Source: Nonomuraea corallina (GTDB lineage: Bacteria > Actinomycetota > Actinomycetes > Streptosporangiales > Streptosporangiaceae). Taken from it: a DNA stretch of 63,084 bases. The notes under the pieces are model-generated. The model saw only the letters and a list, made by a program, of their open reading frames with translations, did not search any database and had not been told where the DNA came from. Location of the stretch: contig NZ_JAPNNL010000020.1 of assembly GCF_027620315.1 (NCBI RefSeq), forward strand, positions 1-63,084. The letters are read 5' to 3'. The position numbers and the translations under genes were made by a program. Below are positions 34,301-45,396 of this stretch, one piece after another (positions within the stretch are counted from its first letter, which is position 1; every line of letters begins with the position of its first letter).

Positions 34301-34471
34301 CGCCGGGTGTCCTTTCGTGGGGGATGCGCCGTGACTGCTTCCCTCAGGACAGGTCATGATTCCTGGGCGCCGGCCAGCTGCTCCCGTACTCGCGCGTACG
34401 TGATCGAAACTGGTCAGTTATCTCCAGGTAACACAGAACGTGAAGGCTGGCCGCCGAAGGAGGCGACAGCC

Positions 34472-34873
34472 TTGGAGATCGATCACACGAGCATGGAGAA
34501 CGCCGGGAAGGCGATTCACGGCGAGGGCGCGGACCTGTCCAGGAAGATGGCCGGTCTGCGCGGCGAGCTGGTGTCGCTCATCCCGTACTTCGGGAACCCG
34601 GGAAGCGACGAGGCCGCGAGGACCTTCCGCCGGGGCGCCGACGGCCACCCCGGATTCGACAGCGCCTATGAGGACCTGACCACGGCGATGGACAACATGG
34701 TCAAGGCCTACCAGGACATCGGCACGGCTGTCGTGTCCATGAGCAAGAACGTCAAGGCGGCCGACTGGGCCAGCATGATCAAACGGAACGCGTCCGTGCG
34801 GGATCTGGTCACCTACGGCGACCGTGAGAACGACGAGATCAGCGTGCCCACCACCCCGGTGGAACGGGCCTGA
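34472..34873 (+). CDS. WXG100-like protein (ESX/type VII-related)
   Basis: A 133-residue helical protein starting at TTG 34472, chosen because AAGGAGG lies 8 nt upstream and there is no ATG or GTG nearby in frame. The first 95 residues form a helix-turn-helix hairpin (MENAGKAIHGEGADLSRKM ... SAYEDLTTAMDNMVKAYQDIG) of WXG100 size. The turn reads IPYFGNPGSDE, so the WxG tripeptide itself is missing. Such proteins are secreted by or partner with type VII systems. It begins a two-gene operon. Confidence 0.7.
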   Translation: MEIDHTSMENAGKAIHGEGADLSRKMAGLRGELVSLIPYFGNPGSDEAARTFRRGADGHPGFDSAYEDLTTAMDNMVKAYQDIGTAVVSMSKNVKAADWASMIKRNASVRDLVTYGDRENDEISVPTTPVERA

Positions 34874-34885
34874 GAGGAGGCGCGC

Positions 34886-35836
34886 ATGGCCCTTGGTCTC
34901 GCGAGCAAGGTCGCCCTGGGCGGCATGGCCGGTGCCGGTCTCGCCGGGGCGCTGGCTCCCGAGGTGCTGTTCGGCATCTCCTATCTAGAAGGCGACCCGG
35001 AGCGGATCCGCCGGGCGGCCGACGTCCTGGACGAGATGGCCGACGCCGTCGACGAGCATTTCCGGGAGGCGAACGACGCCGCCCAGACGGTCTGGACGAA
35101 GAGTTCGGACAAGGCGGTCGACGAGTTCAAGCGGTTCTGGGAGCAGGAGTACGGGCCCGCGCTGTTCGCGGTCTCCGTCAAGCACCGCAACGCGGCCAAC
35201 GCCTGCCGGGCCTACGCCGACGTCATCGAGAAGGTCAACCACGCGCTGCACGTGCTGTGCTGGATCCTGACCGTCGACATGATGTACACCATCGGCTATC
35301 AGGTCTACACCTGGAAGCTGTTCCAGATGATCATGAAGCGGCAGGCGATCCTGCTCAAACTGAGCGCCCATCGGTTCGTCACCCTGCTGCTGCCCACCTT
35401 CGCCTACTGGGTGGCCGACAGCGTCTCGTACGCGACGGGCTCGGTGGTGCTGCCCCTTGGCCTCAACTACGTGGGCGGCATCGAGACCGACCTGGCCGGC
35501 AAGGACGTCAGGTCGCTCGACCACAACCTCACGTCCTTCCGCGAGCACTTCGTGGCGAACATGGCCTTCAACGGGGTCATCGACGGATCGGGAGCGCTGA
35601 TGGCGAAGGTCCCCGGACTGCGCACCCTCACCACCAACATCCCGCTGCCGAACGGCAAGCTGCTCAACACCGGGAACTTCATCCCCCGGATGGCCGCCTC
35701 GACCACGTACTCGGTGGCCCTGGACGTGCAGCGCGGCGACAACCCGCTGCCCGGCACGGAGACCGGGCTGACCGAGCAGGAGATGTACCAGAAGTTCATC
35801 GTGCACGGGACGCGCAGCCTGATCCCGCGCATCTGA
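34886..35836 (+). CDS. WXG100-domain membrane protein of unknown function, 316 aa
   Basis: An N-terminal hydrophobic region (1-33) is followed by a WXG100-like helical hairpin (ERIRRAADVLDEMADAVDEH ... AVSVKHRNAANACRAYADVI; the turn has VWTKSSDKA). After it come membrane segments (about 127-150 and 165-190) and a C-terminal part with no recognised toxin domain (GLTEQEMYQKF near the end). The 12-nt gap and GAGAGGAGG place it in one operon with the preceding gene. It looks like an ESX-type effector scaffold lacking a known effector. Confidence 0.6.
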   Translation: MALGLASKVALGGMAGAGLAGALAPEVLFGISYLEGDPERIRRAADVLDEMADAVDEHFREANDAAQTVWTKSSDKAVDEFKRFWEQEYGPALFAVSVKHRNAANACRAYADVIEKVNHALHVLCWILTVDMMYTIGYQVYTWKLFQMIMKRQAILLKLSAHRFVTLLLPTFAYWVADSVSYATGSVVLPLGLNYVGGIETDLAGKDVRSLDHNLTSFREHFVANMAFNGVIDGSGALMAKVPGLRTLTTNIPLPNGKLLNTGNFIPRMAASTTYSVALDVQRGDNPLPGTETGLTEQEMYQKFIVHGTRSLIPRI

Positions 35837-35847
35837 GCGGGGGCCGG

Positions 35848-36174
35848 CTAGCGACCGCGGCCCTCCTCCAGGTAGGGCCGCGTCACCCGCATGAGGTGCC
35901 GCGCCGCGTCCTCAGCCGCGCGGTGCGACAGGTCGATGATGGTCTGGGCCAGTTCCTGCGAGCTCATCCGCATCGCCCGCGGGTCGATGTGCAGCGCGGT
36001 GAGCTGCCCGGACGCCGACACCCTCACCTTGATCTTGTCGTCGGGGGTCGCCGCTCGGCCGGCGACCCCGTCGACCTCGCCCATGACGTCGGAGAACTGC
36101 CTGGAGTTCGCCTTGAACTCCGCCATGATGCGGTCGAGCTCGGGGTCACCGGTGTGGAACTCTCTTTCGGCCAT
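35848..36174 (-). CDS. YbaB/EbfC-like protein associated with the WXG100 locus
   Basis: A 108-residue protein with a short helical N-terminus and the YbaB core (IKVRVSASGQLTALHIDPRAMRMSSQELAQTI). YbaB proteins are nucleoid-associated in the housekeeping form; this divergent type is often found beside WXG100 genes in actinomycetes, where its role is unknown (family knowledge, from memory). It converges on the membrane-protein gene, the two stops being 12 bp apart. Confidence 0.75.
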   Translation of the reverse strand: MAEREFHTGDPELDRIMAEFKANSRQFSDVMGEVDGVAGRAATPDDKIKVRVSASGQLTALHIDPRAMRMSSQELAQTIIDLSHRAAEDAARHLMRVTRPYLEEGRGR

Positions 36175-36234
36175 GAGGCATTGTCCCGATCAAGGATTTC
36201 CATCACGCTACGAAAGCGAAACGGACAGGCATGT

Positions 36235-38619
<2,385 letters not shown>

Positions 38620-38721
38620 GCCTGTCGTGTCTCCATCGTTCGGCTCGTTCGTTCCGCGGCTTCCGGTCCGATCAAACCAGTTTCGCCCCCGTCGCTTCGA
38701 GTGACTGGCTGATCGTCCGGA

Positions 38722-39132
38722 TCAGCGGGCTTCCTGGATGCGGATCAGGTTGCCCGCGGGGTCGCGGACCGCGCAGTCGCGCACCCCGTACGGCTGCTCG
38801 GCCGGCTCCTGGACGACGTCGACGGAGCGGGACCGCAGCCGCTCGAACAGCCCGTCGAGGTCGGGGGTGGCCAGGACGACGCCGGCGTAGGTGCCCTTGG
38901 CCATCATCTCGGCGATGGTACGGCGCTCCTCGTCGGTGAGCCCGGGATCACCGGCGGGCGGCTGCAGGACGATGCACGTGTCGGGCTGGCCGGCCGGGCC
39001 CACCGTGATCCAGCGCATCCCGTCGTACCCGACGTCGTTGCGCACCTCGAAGCCGAGGCCGTCGCGGTAGAAGACCAGCGACGCCTCAGGGTCGTCGTGC
39101 GGGAGGAAGCTCGCGTGAATGGTGATGTCCAT
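38722..39132 (-). CDS. VOC-family (glyoxalase/bleomycin-resistance fold) protein
   Basis: A 136-residue single VOC-domain protein: ITIHASFLPHDDPEASLVFYRDGLG, then FEVRNDVGYDGMRW and the end RDCAVRDPAGNLIRIQE. Family members include dioxygenases, glyoxalases and antibiotic-binding proteins; the metal-site residues do not fix a function here. The ATG at 39132 is the first Met of the family pattern. It follows the UvrA-like gene on the same strand by about 100 bp on its upstream side. Confidence 0.85.
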   Translation of the reverse strand: MDITIHASFLPHDDPEASLVFYRDGLGFEVRNDVGYDGMRWITVGPAGQPDTCIVLQPPAGDPGLTDEERRTIAEMMAKGTYAGVVLATPDLDGLFERLRSRSVDVVQEPAEQPYGVRDCAVRDPAGNLIRIQEAR

Positions 39133-39217
39133 GCCTGACACGCTAGGCCCGGCGCGCGGACGGCGCTTCTCGATTCCTGACCGGTACCGGCCGGTCGGGG
39201 GCCGGCGCGACCGGCTT

Positions 39218-40309
39218 TCACCCGGCTTCGACCGGCTCGGTGGCACGGGCGAGCACGTCGCGGATCAGGGCGACCACCTCGTCCGGGGTGAAGTCCATGG
39301 CGTTCTCGCCGACGGTGACCTCGAAGGAGCATCGGCCCGGCTCGGATGCCGACCGCACCCGGCCCCAGAGCTGGATGCCCCGTTCGGCGAGGAGCGCCTC
39401 ACCGGCCCGCTCGACCGCGCGCCGGTCGGCGGGCAGGTGGACGTGGAACAGCGGGGTCTGCGGCGGGTCCGGGTAGGCGCGGGCGGCGCCGTCGGCGTTG
39501 ATCGCGGCGGCGAGGGCGATGGCGTGCTCGCGATAGCCGGGCATCTCGTCGGCCAGCGTGTCGAGGTGGACCAGCGCGGCCAGGGCGAGCGGCCAGGCGT
39601 CGCGGATGCCGCCGCCGAGCCGCTGCCGCCACACCCGCGCCACGTCCACGGTGGCCGCGTCGGAGGCGAGCACCGCGCCGCGCACGCCCTGCAGACTCTT
39701 GTAGAGGGAGACGTAGACGGTGTCGAACAGGTCGGCGATCTCGTCGAACGGCCGCCGGTAATAGGTCTGGGCCTCCCACAGCCTGGCCCCGTCCAGGTGC
39801 GCGGCGGCGCCGGTGGCCCGCACGAGCGCCACCTGCTCGCGCAGCTCGTCCCAGCCGGGCAGCAGGCCGCCGAGGTCGCGCTGCGGAAGCTCCCAGACCA
39901 CCGCCGCCAGCGGTTCGCCGATCGCCGCGAGGTCCTCGGCCGTCATCAGTTCGTGCGGGTCGCCGGTCGCGCGGAACCGCAGGCCGTGGACGGCGTTGTA
40001 GCCCTGCTCCTCCCACACGTGCAGGTGGGTGTGCGGGTGGGCGGCGAACGTGCGCCGGCCGCGCCGGTCGGCGTGCACGCGCAGCGCGGTCTGCTGAGCC
40101 ATCGTGCCGCTGGGGAAGAACAGCGCGCACTCCTTGCCGAGCAGTTCGGCCATCCGCCGCTCCAGCACCGCGACGGGACCCTCGGGGCCGTCGGCCGGGG
40201 TGTCGTCGTCCACCAGGGCCAGCATCCGCTCCAGCATCCTGCGCGGCCCCCGCCGGATCGGCGCGTGCAGGAACAACGACCGCCGGATCGGCGTGCCGGC
40301 ATCGGTCAT
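39218..40309 (-). CDS. PLP-dependent threonine aldolase/beta-eliminating lyase family enzyme
   Basis: A 363-residue fold-type I PLP enzyme. ALFFPSGTMAQQTALRVHAD is the cofactor phosphate region, AAAHLDGARLWEA contains the PLP-binding Asp, and SLYKSLQGVRG the Schiff-base Lys. These place it with low-specificity L-threonine aldolases, which split beta-hydroxy amino acids to glycine and an aldehyde. The ATG at 40309 has GGAGG 8 nt upstream. A perfect 37-bp inverted repeat covers the promoter region. Confidence 0.85.
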   Translation of the reverse strand: MTDAGTPIRRSLFLHAPIRRGPRRMLERMLALVDDDTPADGPEGPVAVLERRMAELLGKECALFFPSGTMAQQTALRVHADRRGRRTFAAHPHTHLHVWEEQGYNAVHGLRFRATGDPHELMTAEDLAAIGEPLAAVVWELPQRDLGGLLPGWDELREQVALVRATGAAAHLDGARLWEAQTYYRRPFDEIADLFDTVYVSLYKSLQGVRGAVLASDAATVDVARVWRQRLGGGIRDAWPLALAALVHLDTLADEMPGYREHAIALAAAINADGAARAYPDPPQTPLFHVHLPADRRAVERAGEALLAERGIQLWGRVRSASEPGRCSFEVTVGENAMDFTPDEVVALIRDVLARATEPVEAG

Positions 40310-40319
40310 GACGGGACCT

Positions 40320-40356
40320 CCCATACTTATTGCAATAGATGTGCAATAAGTATGGG
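40320..40356. promoter_or_regulatory. Perfect 37-bp inverted repeat upstream of the aldolase gene
   Basis: Arms CCCATACTTATTGCA (40320-40334) and TGCAATAAGTATGGG (40342-40356) are exact complements around a 7-bp centre (ATAGATG). Inside it TGCAATA is directly repeated with 11-bp spacing. The element is strikingly AT-rich for this genome and lies 11 bp upstream of the start codon. It is most likely an operator; hairpin formation in the transcript is also possible. Confidence 0.7.
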
Positions 40357-40495
40357 CCTCGGCCGGCCATGCCGCAGGCCGTGGAGGCCCGGGCCCATTC
40401 ATGGGACGGTGACGTTCTCCACCGTCCGACGACGGCGCCGGTCTCGTCGTCGGCGGTCACGGTGGCCGGCGGGAGACATGCCAGGGCCGGACATA

Positions 40496-40533
40496 GCGAA
40501 AGGGGCCGACTTGGATGGGGTCGGCCCCTTCGC
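40496..40533 (-). terminator. Terminator of tRNA-Ser(GGA)
   Basis: GGGGCCGAC / GTCGGCCCC stem extended by GCGAA/TTCGC around a 9-nt loop, 22 bp beyond the 3' end of the minus-strand tRNA, with a T-run (CCCCTTTCGC) on that strand. Confidence 0.75.
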
Positions 40534-40554
40534 GTTCACTGCCTCAACCAGGCG

Positions 40555-40639
40555 CGGAGGATGGGGGATTTGAACCCCCGAAGGGTTGCCCCTTACACGC
40601 TTTCCAAGCGTGCGCCCTCGGCCACTAGGCGAATCCTCC
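40555..40639 (-). tRNA. tRNA-Ser (anticodon GGA)
   Basis: On the minus strand: acceptor GGAGGAT paired with ATCCTCC, D arm TCGCCTAGTGGCCGAGGGCG in two blocks, anticodon stem/loop ACGCTTGGAAAGCGT with GGA (reads UCC and UCU), a long variable arm, and T arm GGGGGTTCAAATCCCCC. Discriminator G; no CCA is encoded, unlike tRNA-Ser(CGA). Confidence 0.95.
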
Positions 40640-40726
40640 GCCGACGAGCTTACCGGACTCCCCGGGGTCCCGTGACCACCATTTTGGTGGCAGCGAGTAC
40701 TGCGCGCGTGTGGATAGACTGTCCCC

Positions 40727-40816
40727 GGACCCCTCGCGCGGCGTCATCCTGTGAACCTCCCCAGGGCCGGAAGGCAGCAAGGATAAGCGGGCTCTGGCGG
40801 GTGTGCGAGGGGTTCC
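40727..40816 (+). ncRNA. ffs: Signal recognition particle RNA (4.5S, small type)
   Basis: The apical domain has the conserved GGCCGGAAGGCAGCAAGG core that binds Ffh, closed by GAACCTCCCCAG... pairing with the GGCTCTGGCGGG side. The terminal stem pairs GGACCCCTCGC (40727) with GCGAGGGGTTCC (40805-40816), one bulged T. A TAGACT hexamer at 40715-40720 fits a -10 for a start at about 40727. Position directly upstream of dnaX is a conserved context. Confidence 0.9.
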
Positions 40817-40850
40817 TTCGTTGGGAGCCCCTCGCAGGCGGGATGGTCGC

Positions 40851-43800
40851 ATGAGCCTTGCGCTTTACCGCAAGTACCGACCCGGCACCTTCGCGGAGGT
40901 CAAGGGTCAGGAACACGTCACGGACCCGCTGCGGCAGGCGCTGCGCACCGGCCGCATCAACCACGCCTACCTCTTCAGCGGCCCGCGCGGATGCGGCAAG
41001 ACCTCCAGCGCGCGCATCCTGGCCCGGTCGCTCAACTGCGAGAAGGGCCCGACTCCTGACCCGTGCGGCGTGTGCGACTCGTGCGTGGCGCTCGCCCCCA
41101 CCGGCCCCGGCCACCTCGACGTCATCGAGATCGACGCGGCCTCGCACGGCGGCGTCGACGACGCCCGCGACCTGCGTGAGCGGGCGTTCTTCGCCCCCGT
41201 GTCGGCGCGTTTCAAGATCTACATCATCGACGAGGCGCACATGGTGACCCGCGAGGGCTTCAACGCGCTGCTGAAGCTCGTCGAGGAGCCTCCGCCCCAC
41301 CTGAAGTTCATCTTCGCGACGACCGAGCCGGAGAAGGTCATCGGCACGATCAAGTCGCGCACGCACCACTACCCGTTCCGGCTGATCCCCCCGGCGACGC
41401 TGCGCGCGCTGCTGGAGGAGATCCTCGCCGCCGAGAACGTCCCGTACGAGCCCGCCGCGCTGCCACTCGTCGTCCGCGCCGGCGCGGGCTCGGCCCGCGA
41501 CTCGCAGTCCATCCTCGACCAGCTCCTCGCCGGAGCCGGCGACGACGGCATCACCTACGCCCGCGCCGTCTCCCTGCTCGGCTACACCGACGCCGACCTC
41601 CTGGACGAGGTGGTCAACGCGTTCGCCGCCCGCGACGGCGCCCAGGTCTTCCAGACGGTCAACCGGGTCGTCGAAGGCGGCCACGACCCCCGCCGCTTCG
41701 CCTCCGACCTGCTCGAACGCTTCCGTGACCTGGTCATCCTGGCCAACGTCCCCGAGGCGGCGACCAACGGCCTGCTCGACCGGCCCGCCGACGAGCTGGA
41801 GCGGCTCGTCCAGCAGGCGTCGTCGATGGGGCCGGCCGAGCTGACCCGCGCGGCCGAGATCTTCAACGCGGGCCTGACGGAGATGCGCGGCGCCACCTCG
41901 CCCCGCCTGCTCCTGGAGCTGATGTGCGCGCGGGTGCTCCTCCCGGCGGCGGAGCAGGGCGAGGCGGCCCTGCTGGCCCGCCTGGAGCGCCTCGAACGCG
42001 GCGGCGCCGTCGCGGGCATGGCCGCCCGCGCGGTCCCGTCGCGCGGCCCTTCCCCTTACGGAGCCGCCGGTACGGGACCCGCGGGCGATGGCGCGGCCGC
42101 GGCTCCCGGACATCAGCAGCCCGGTGCCTCACCCGCGGCAGGGCCGGGATCCGTACCGCAGGGAGGTTCTGGCGCCGGCCCGGCGGATGGGCCGGGCACG
42201 GTGGCCACGCCCAGCGGTCAGGCGCTGGACGCGGCGACGGAGGGCGGTCCGGCGCAGGACCGGTCCCGGTCGGTGCGCGCCGGGCAGACCGATGAGCGGG
42301 CCGATGACGACTGGCCCGAGCCGGCCCGGCCGGGCGGCGGGTCCGCGCACGGCGGCCGGCCTCGGTCCGGAGGGCAGGCATCGGGCGGGCCGTCGCACGC
42401 GCACGGCGGCCAGGCTTCCGGCGGCCAGGTGCCTGGGCAAGCTCCTGGTGGGCAAGCTTCTGGCGGCCAGGTGCCCGGTGGGCAGGCGGGTGGCGGCATG
42501 GCCACGGCGGGGCTGCAGCAGCAGTGGCCCGCGGTGCTGGCGGCGCTCAAGCAGCGCAGCATCGTCGTGTGGGCGAACGTCAGCACCAACGCCCAGGTGG
42601 TCGGGGTCGAGGGAAACCTGGTGACGCTCGGGTTCACCCAGATCGGCGCGATGAAGAACTTCACCGGCGGCGGCAAGGACGCCGTCGTGGCCACGGCGCT
42701 CGCCGACGTGCTGGGGGGCACGTGGCGGGTCGAGGCCGTGGTCGGCAACGGGCCTCCGCCGTCTCGCGGAGGCAACCCCGGTGCTCCTGCCGGACCTGCG
42801 GGTCCCGGCGGTTCCGCGTACGGCCCCGGCGGCGGCGCCGGTTCTCCCGGATCGTACGGTTCCGGCGGCGCCCCAGGGCCTCACGGCCCGGGCGGCGCTG
42901 CCGGCGAGAACCGGCCTGGGGGTGGCGCAGGGCCGTCCGCTGCCGCCGGGCCCGGACCGCAGGGCGGCTCCGGGGGCGAAAACGCGATGACCCCCGGCTC
43001 CCCAGGGCACGGGCCGGCACATCCGGCCACCGGCGGAGGCTCCCTGGCGTCCGGTGCCCCCGGCGGACCCATGGCGGCCGGAGGCGCGACGGCGGGTGCC
43101 CCTGGCGGGTCCGTTGCGGCCGGAGGGGCGACGACGGATGGGCCTGGCGGGTCCATGGTGCCCGGAGGCGCACCTACAGAGGGTGGGCCTGGCGGGTTCG
43201 CGGGCGGTGGTGCGGGTGGCTTCGGGACTGCCGGGGGCGCGTCGGATGGTTCGGCTGCCGGGGGCGGGTCGGTGGCCGGCGGTTCTGTGACTGCCGGCGC
43301 GGTGCTTCTCGCGGATGTGCCCGGCGGGTCCGGGGTTGCCGGTGGTGCGGGCGCCTTCGGAGCGGCCGGGAGTGTGCCGGGTGTCTCCTCAGCGGCTGCG
43401 GGCGTGCCGGTGTCCGGTGGAGCCGTGGCGGCCGAGGGTGTACCGGCGGTCGGGGCGCACGGTGGTCCAGCGGCGGCCGGAATTGTGCAGGCCGGGGGGT
43501 CTGCGAGGCCGACGACGGACGAGTCCTGGCCGTCCGCTCCTGATGATCCCGGGCTCGGTTCTCCGCCCACGCCGGATCCGTCACAGGCGGCTCCCAAGAG
43601 CGGGATGGCCGGGACCGGGCTGGCTGCCGCCCGTTCGGCGGCCAGGGCGGCGGCGCAGGCCGGCCCCCGGGTCGCGGCCGCCCGGCACGGCAGTGGCGCG
43701 GGCGGATGGCCGAGCGCCATCCCGAAGCGGGGCAACGCCGCAGACGCCGATGAGGTGGACCCGCTGAACGACGCCGACGCCGACGTGGACGAACTGTCGG

Positions 43801-43862
43801 GGATGGCACTCCTGGAGCGGGAGCTGGGCGCCAAGGTCATCGGCGAGATCGACCACACCTGA
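40851..43862 (+). CDS. dnaX: DNA polymerase III gamma/tau subunit with very long Gly/Pro/Ala-rich region
   Basis: 1003 residues. The N-terminal AAA+ clamp-loader part is normal: YRKYRPGTFAEVKGQEHV, Walker A GPRGCGKTS, a Cys-zinc module (CEKGPTPDPCGVCDSC), Walker B IYIIDEAHM and sensor IFATTEPEKV, to about residue 385. A low-complexity stretch (about 390-550; GGQASGGQVPG repeats) leads to a folded island (about 550-633; WPAVLAALKQRSIVVWANVS), followed by a second stretch of about 320 residues rich in GG and the conserved end MALLERELGAKVIGEIDHT. The clamp loader places the sliding clamp on DNA. The ATG at 40851 gives the standard start MSLALYRKYRP. Confidence 0.93.
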   Translation: MSLALYRKYRPGTFAEVKGQEHVTDPLRQALRTGRINHAYLFSGPRGCGKTSSARILARSLNCEKGPTPDPCGVCDSCVALAPTGPGHLDVIEIDAASHGGVDDARDLRERAFFAPVSARFKIYIIDEAHMVTREGFNALLKLVEEPPPHLKFIFATTEPEKVIGTIKSRTHHYPFRLIPPATLRALLEEILAAENVPYEPAALPLVVRAGAGSARDSQSILDQLLAGAGDDGITYARAVSLLGYTDADLLDEVVNAFAARDGAQVFQTVNRVVEGGHDPRRFASDLLERFRDLVILANVPEAATNGLLDRPADELERLVQQASSMGPAELTRAAEIFNAGLTEMRGATSPRLLLELMCARVLLPAAEQGEAALLARLERLERGGAVAGMAARAVPSRGPSPYGAAGTGPAGDGAAAAPGHQQPGASPAAGPGSVPQGGSGAGPADGPGTVATPSGQALDAATEGGPAQDRSRSVRAGQTDERADDDWPEPARPGGGSAHGGRPRSGGQASGGPSHAHGGQASGGQVPGQAPGGQASGGQVPGGQAGGGMATAGLQQQWPAVLAALKQRSIVVWANVSTNAQVVGVEGNLVTLGFTQIGAMKNFTGGGKDAVVATALADVLGGTWRVEAVVGNGPPPSRGGNPGAPAGPAGPGGSAYGPGGGAGSPGSYGSGGAPGPHGPGGAAGENRPGGGAGPSAAAGPGPQGGSGGENAMTPGSPGHGPAHPATGGGSLASGAPGGPMAAGGATAGAPGGSVAAGGATTDGPGGSMVPGGAPTEGGPGGFAGGGAGGFGTAGGASDGSAAGGGSVAGGSVTAGAVLLADVPGGSGVAGGAGAFGAAGSVPGVSSAAAGVPVSGGAVAAEGVPAVGAHGGPAAAGIVQAGGSARPTTDESWPSAPDDPGLGSPPTPDPSQAAPKSGMAGTGLAAARSAARAAAQAGPRVAAARHGSGAGGWPSAIPKRGNAADADEVDPLNDADADVDELSGMALLERELGAKVIGEIDHT

Positions 43863-43968
43863 CCCGAAGACGACGCGCCCGGCGGGTCGGCCTCACCTGA
43901 CTCGGAAAGCTGGGTGCTGGCGGCCGCGGGTAGTGAGTCGGCCTCGGATGGCCCCGGTGGGAAGGCGG

Positions 43969-45396
43969 TCAGGGGGTGTGGAGGCGGGCTCGGGCGGCGG
44001 CGGCGCGGGGGTCGGCCTGGGGGAGGTCGAGGGTGAGGCGTTCGAGGAGCTGGAAGTCCTCGCGGCCGTTCGTCGTCTGGGCGTACGCCCACAGATGGTC
44101 CGGGGCGCCACGCTGGAGGAGGCAGGTGCGTACCTGGACTTCCAGCTCGTCGCGTTCGCGCCGGATCTGCGGGGACTCGGAGCGGGGCAGCAGGGGGCCG
44201 GGGTAGGCGCGGGCGAGGGAGGCGGGGTCGCCGGCGGCGAGGAGGCGGCGCAGGTCCAGGAAGTCGGCCTCGACGGGGCAGGTCAGGTGGTACGGCTTGG
44301 CGCCTATGGGCACGTCGAGGTGGGTGCGCAGGCGGTGCATCTCGGCGCGGATGGTGACCGGGTTGCCGGCGTCGCCGTACAGGTGGAAGGAGAGCTGTTC
44401 GGCTGTCAGGCCGCGCGGGTGGAGGGCCAGGATGGCGAGGATCTCGGCGTGACGGAGGGAGAGCGGCACCTTGCGCCCGCCGACGATGGCGGTCGGCGGG
44501 CCGTCGCCGAGGAAGGTCAGGGCGAGCGCGGAGGCGGCGCGGGTCTGGGTGGCGCGCAGCAGGTAGCCGTCGGAGAAGGGCTCCAGCCGCGCCACCCGCC
44601 CGTCGCGCAGGATCAGGCACTCGCCGTTGGCGGGCAATGGGACGCGTGGCCCGAGCTGGCCGGAGGGGTCGCCGGCGATGACCCGGCCGCCGGCGGAGAG
44701 CAGCACGGCGGGGCGGGCGCGCAGCGACTCGTAGCGGCGGCGCAGCGACTCGTCGTGCTCGTGCATGCGGAGCGCGAGCCGGGTCTCGGCCAGTTTCGCG
44801 GTGGCGTCGACCAGGGCGGCGGTGGCGGGGTGGAGGGCCGGCGCGGTGCCGCTGACGCCGACGCAGCCGAGAAGCCGGTCGGCCTCCGGGTCGACGATGG
44901 GCGCGGCGGCGCCCGACCAGGCGTGGAGCACGCGCATGAGGTGTTCCTCGGCGTAGACGTGCACGGGCCGCCGGAGCGCGAGGGCGGCGCCGATGGCGTT
45001 GGTGCCGGCGGCGTCCTCGGTCCAGCGGTGGCCGCGGGCGAGCCCGACCTCGTCGGCGCGGCCCATGGTGGCGGCGTCGCCGTCGCGCCACAGGATCACG
45101 CCGTCGTCGCCGGTGAGGACCAGGAGGTGGCCGCCCTCGTCGGCCACCGGGCGCAGGGTTCGCGTGATGAGGGGGAGCAGGGGCCGCAGCAGGTGGGACT
45201 CGAACGCCTCCCGCGCCTGGGCGGGGTGCTGGCAGGCGGGGGCGCGGGGGGCGTCGGGATCGATGCCGGCTTCCAGGGATCGCAGCCAGGAGTCGCGGAC
45301 GAGCGGGCGCGGGCCTCCCGGGGTGGGGGCGGCGGTCGTGTCTTCGTGCGCGTCACGCAGGCGGCGGGAGCATGCGTCAAGGTGAGCGTAACTCAT
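43969..45396 (-). CDS. GAF-domain transcriptional regulator
   Basis: A 475-residue regulator. The N-terminal part resembles AcoR-type sensors (RDSWLRSLEAGIDPDAPRAP), the middle is a GAF domain (VGLARGHRWTEDAAGTNAIGAALAL, RPVHVYAEEH), and the C-terminus is a winged helix (LSLRHAEILAILALHPRGLTAEQLSFHLYGD) without the sigma-54 ATPase module. Related genes often sit by aldehyde or alcohol dehydrogenases; none is here. The ATG at 45396 has GGAG 8 nt upstream and is preferred over 45432. Confidence 0.85.
   Translation of the reverse strand: MSYAHLDACSRRLRDAHEDTTAAPTPGGPRPLVRDSWLRSLEAGIDPDAPRAPACQHPAQAREAFESHLLRPLLPLITRTLRPVADEGGHLLVLTGDDGVILWRDGDAATMGRADEVGLARGHRWTEDAAGTNAIGAALALRRPVHVYAEEHLMRVLHAWSGAAAPIVDPEADRLLGCVGVSGTAPALHPATAALVDATAKLAETRLALRMHEHDESLRRRYESLRARPAVLLSAGGRVIAGDPSGQLGPRVPLPANGECLILRDGRVARLEPFSDGYLLRATQTRAASALALTFLGDGPPTAIVGGRKVPLSLRHAEILAILALHPRGLTAEQLSFHLYGDAGNPVTIRAEMHRLRTHLDVPIGAKPYHLTCPVEADFLDLRRLLAAGDPASLARAYPGPLLPRSESPQIRRERDELEVQVRTCLLQRGAPDHLWAYAQTTNGREDFQLLERLTLDLPQADPRAAAARARLHTP

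Noticed and set aside
42881..45091. A 736-codon minus-strand open frame across dnaX and the GAF gene
   Set aside because: It is a high-GC shadow: Arg/Pro/Ala-rich, without a family pattern, and it runs antisense to dnaX and in another frame of the GAF regulator.
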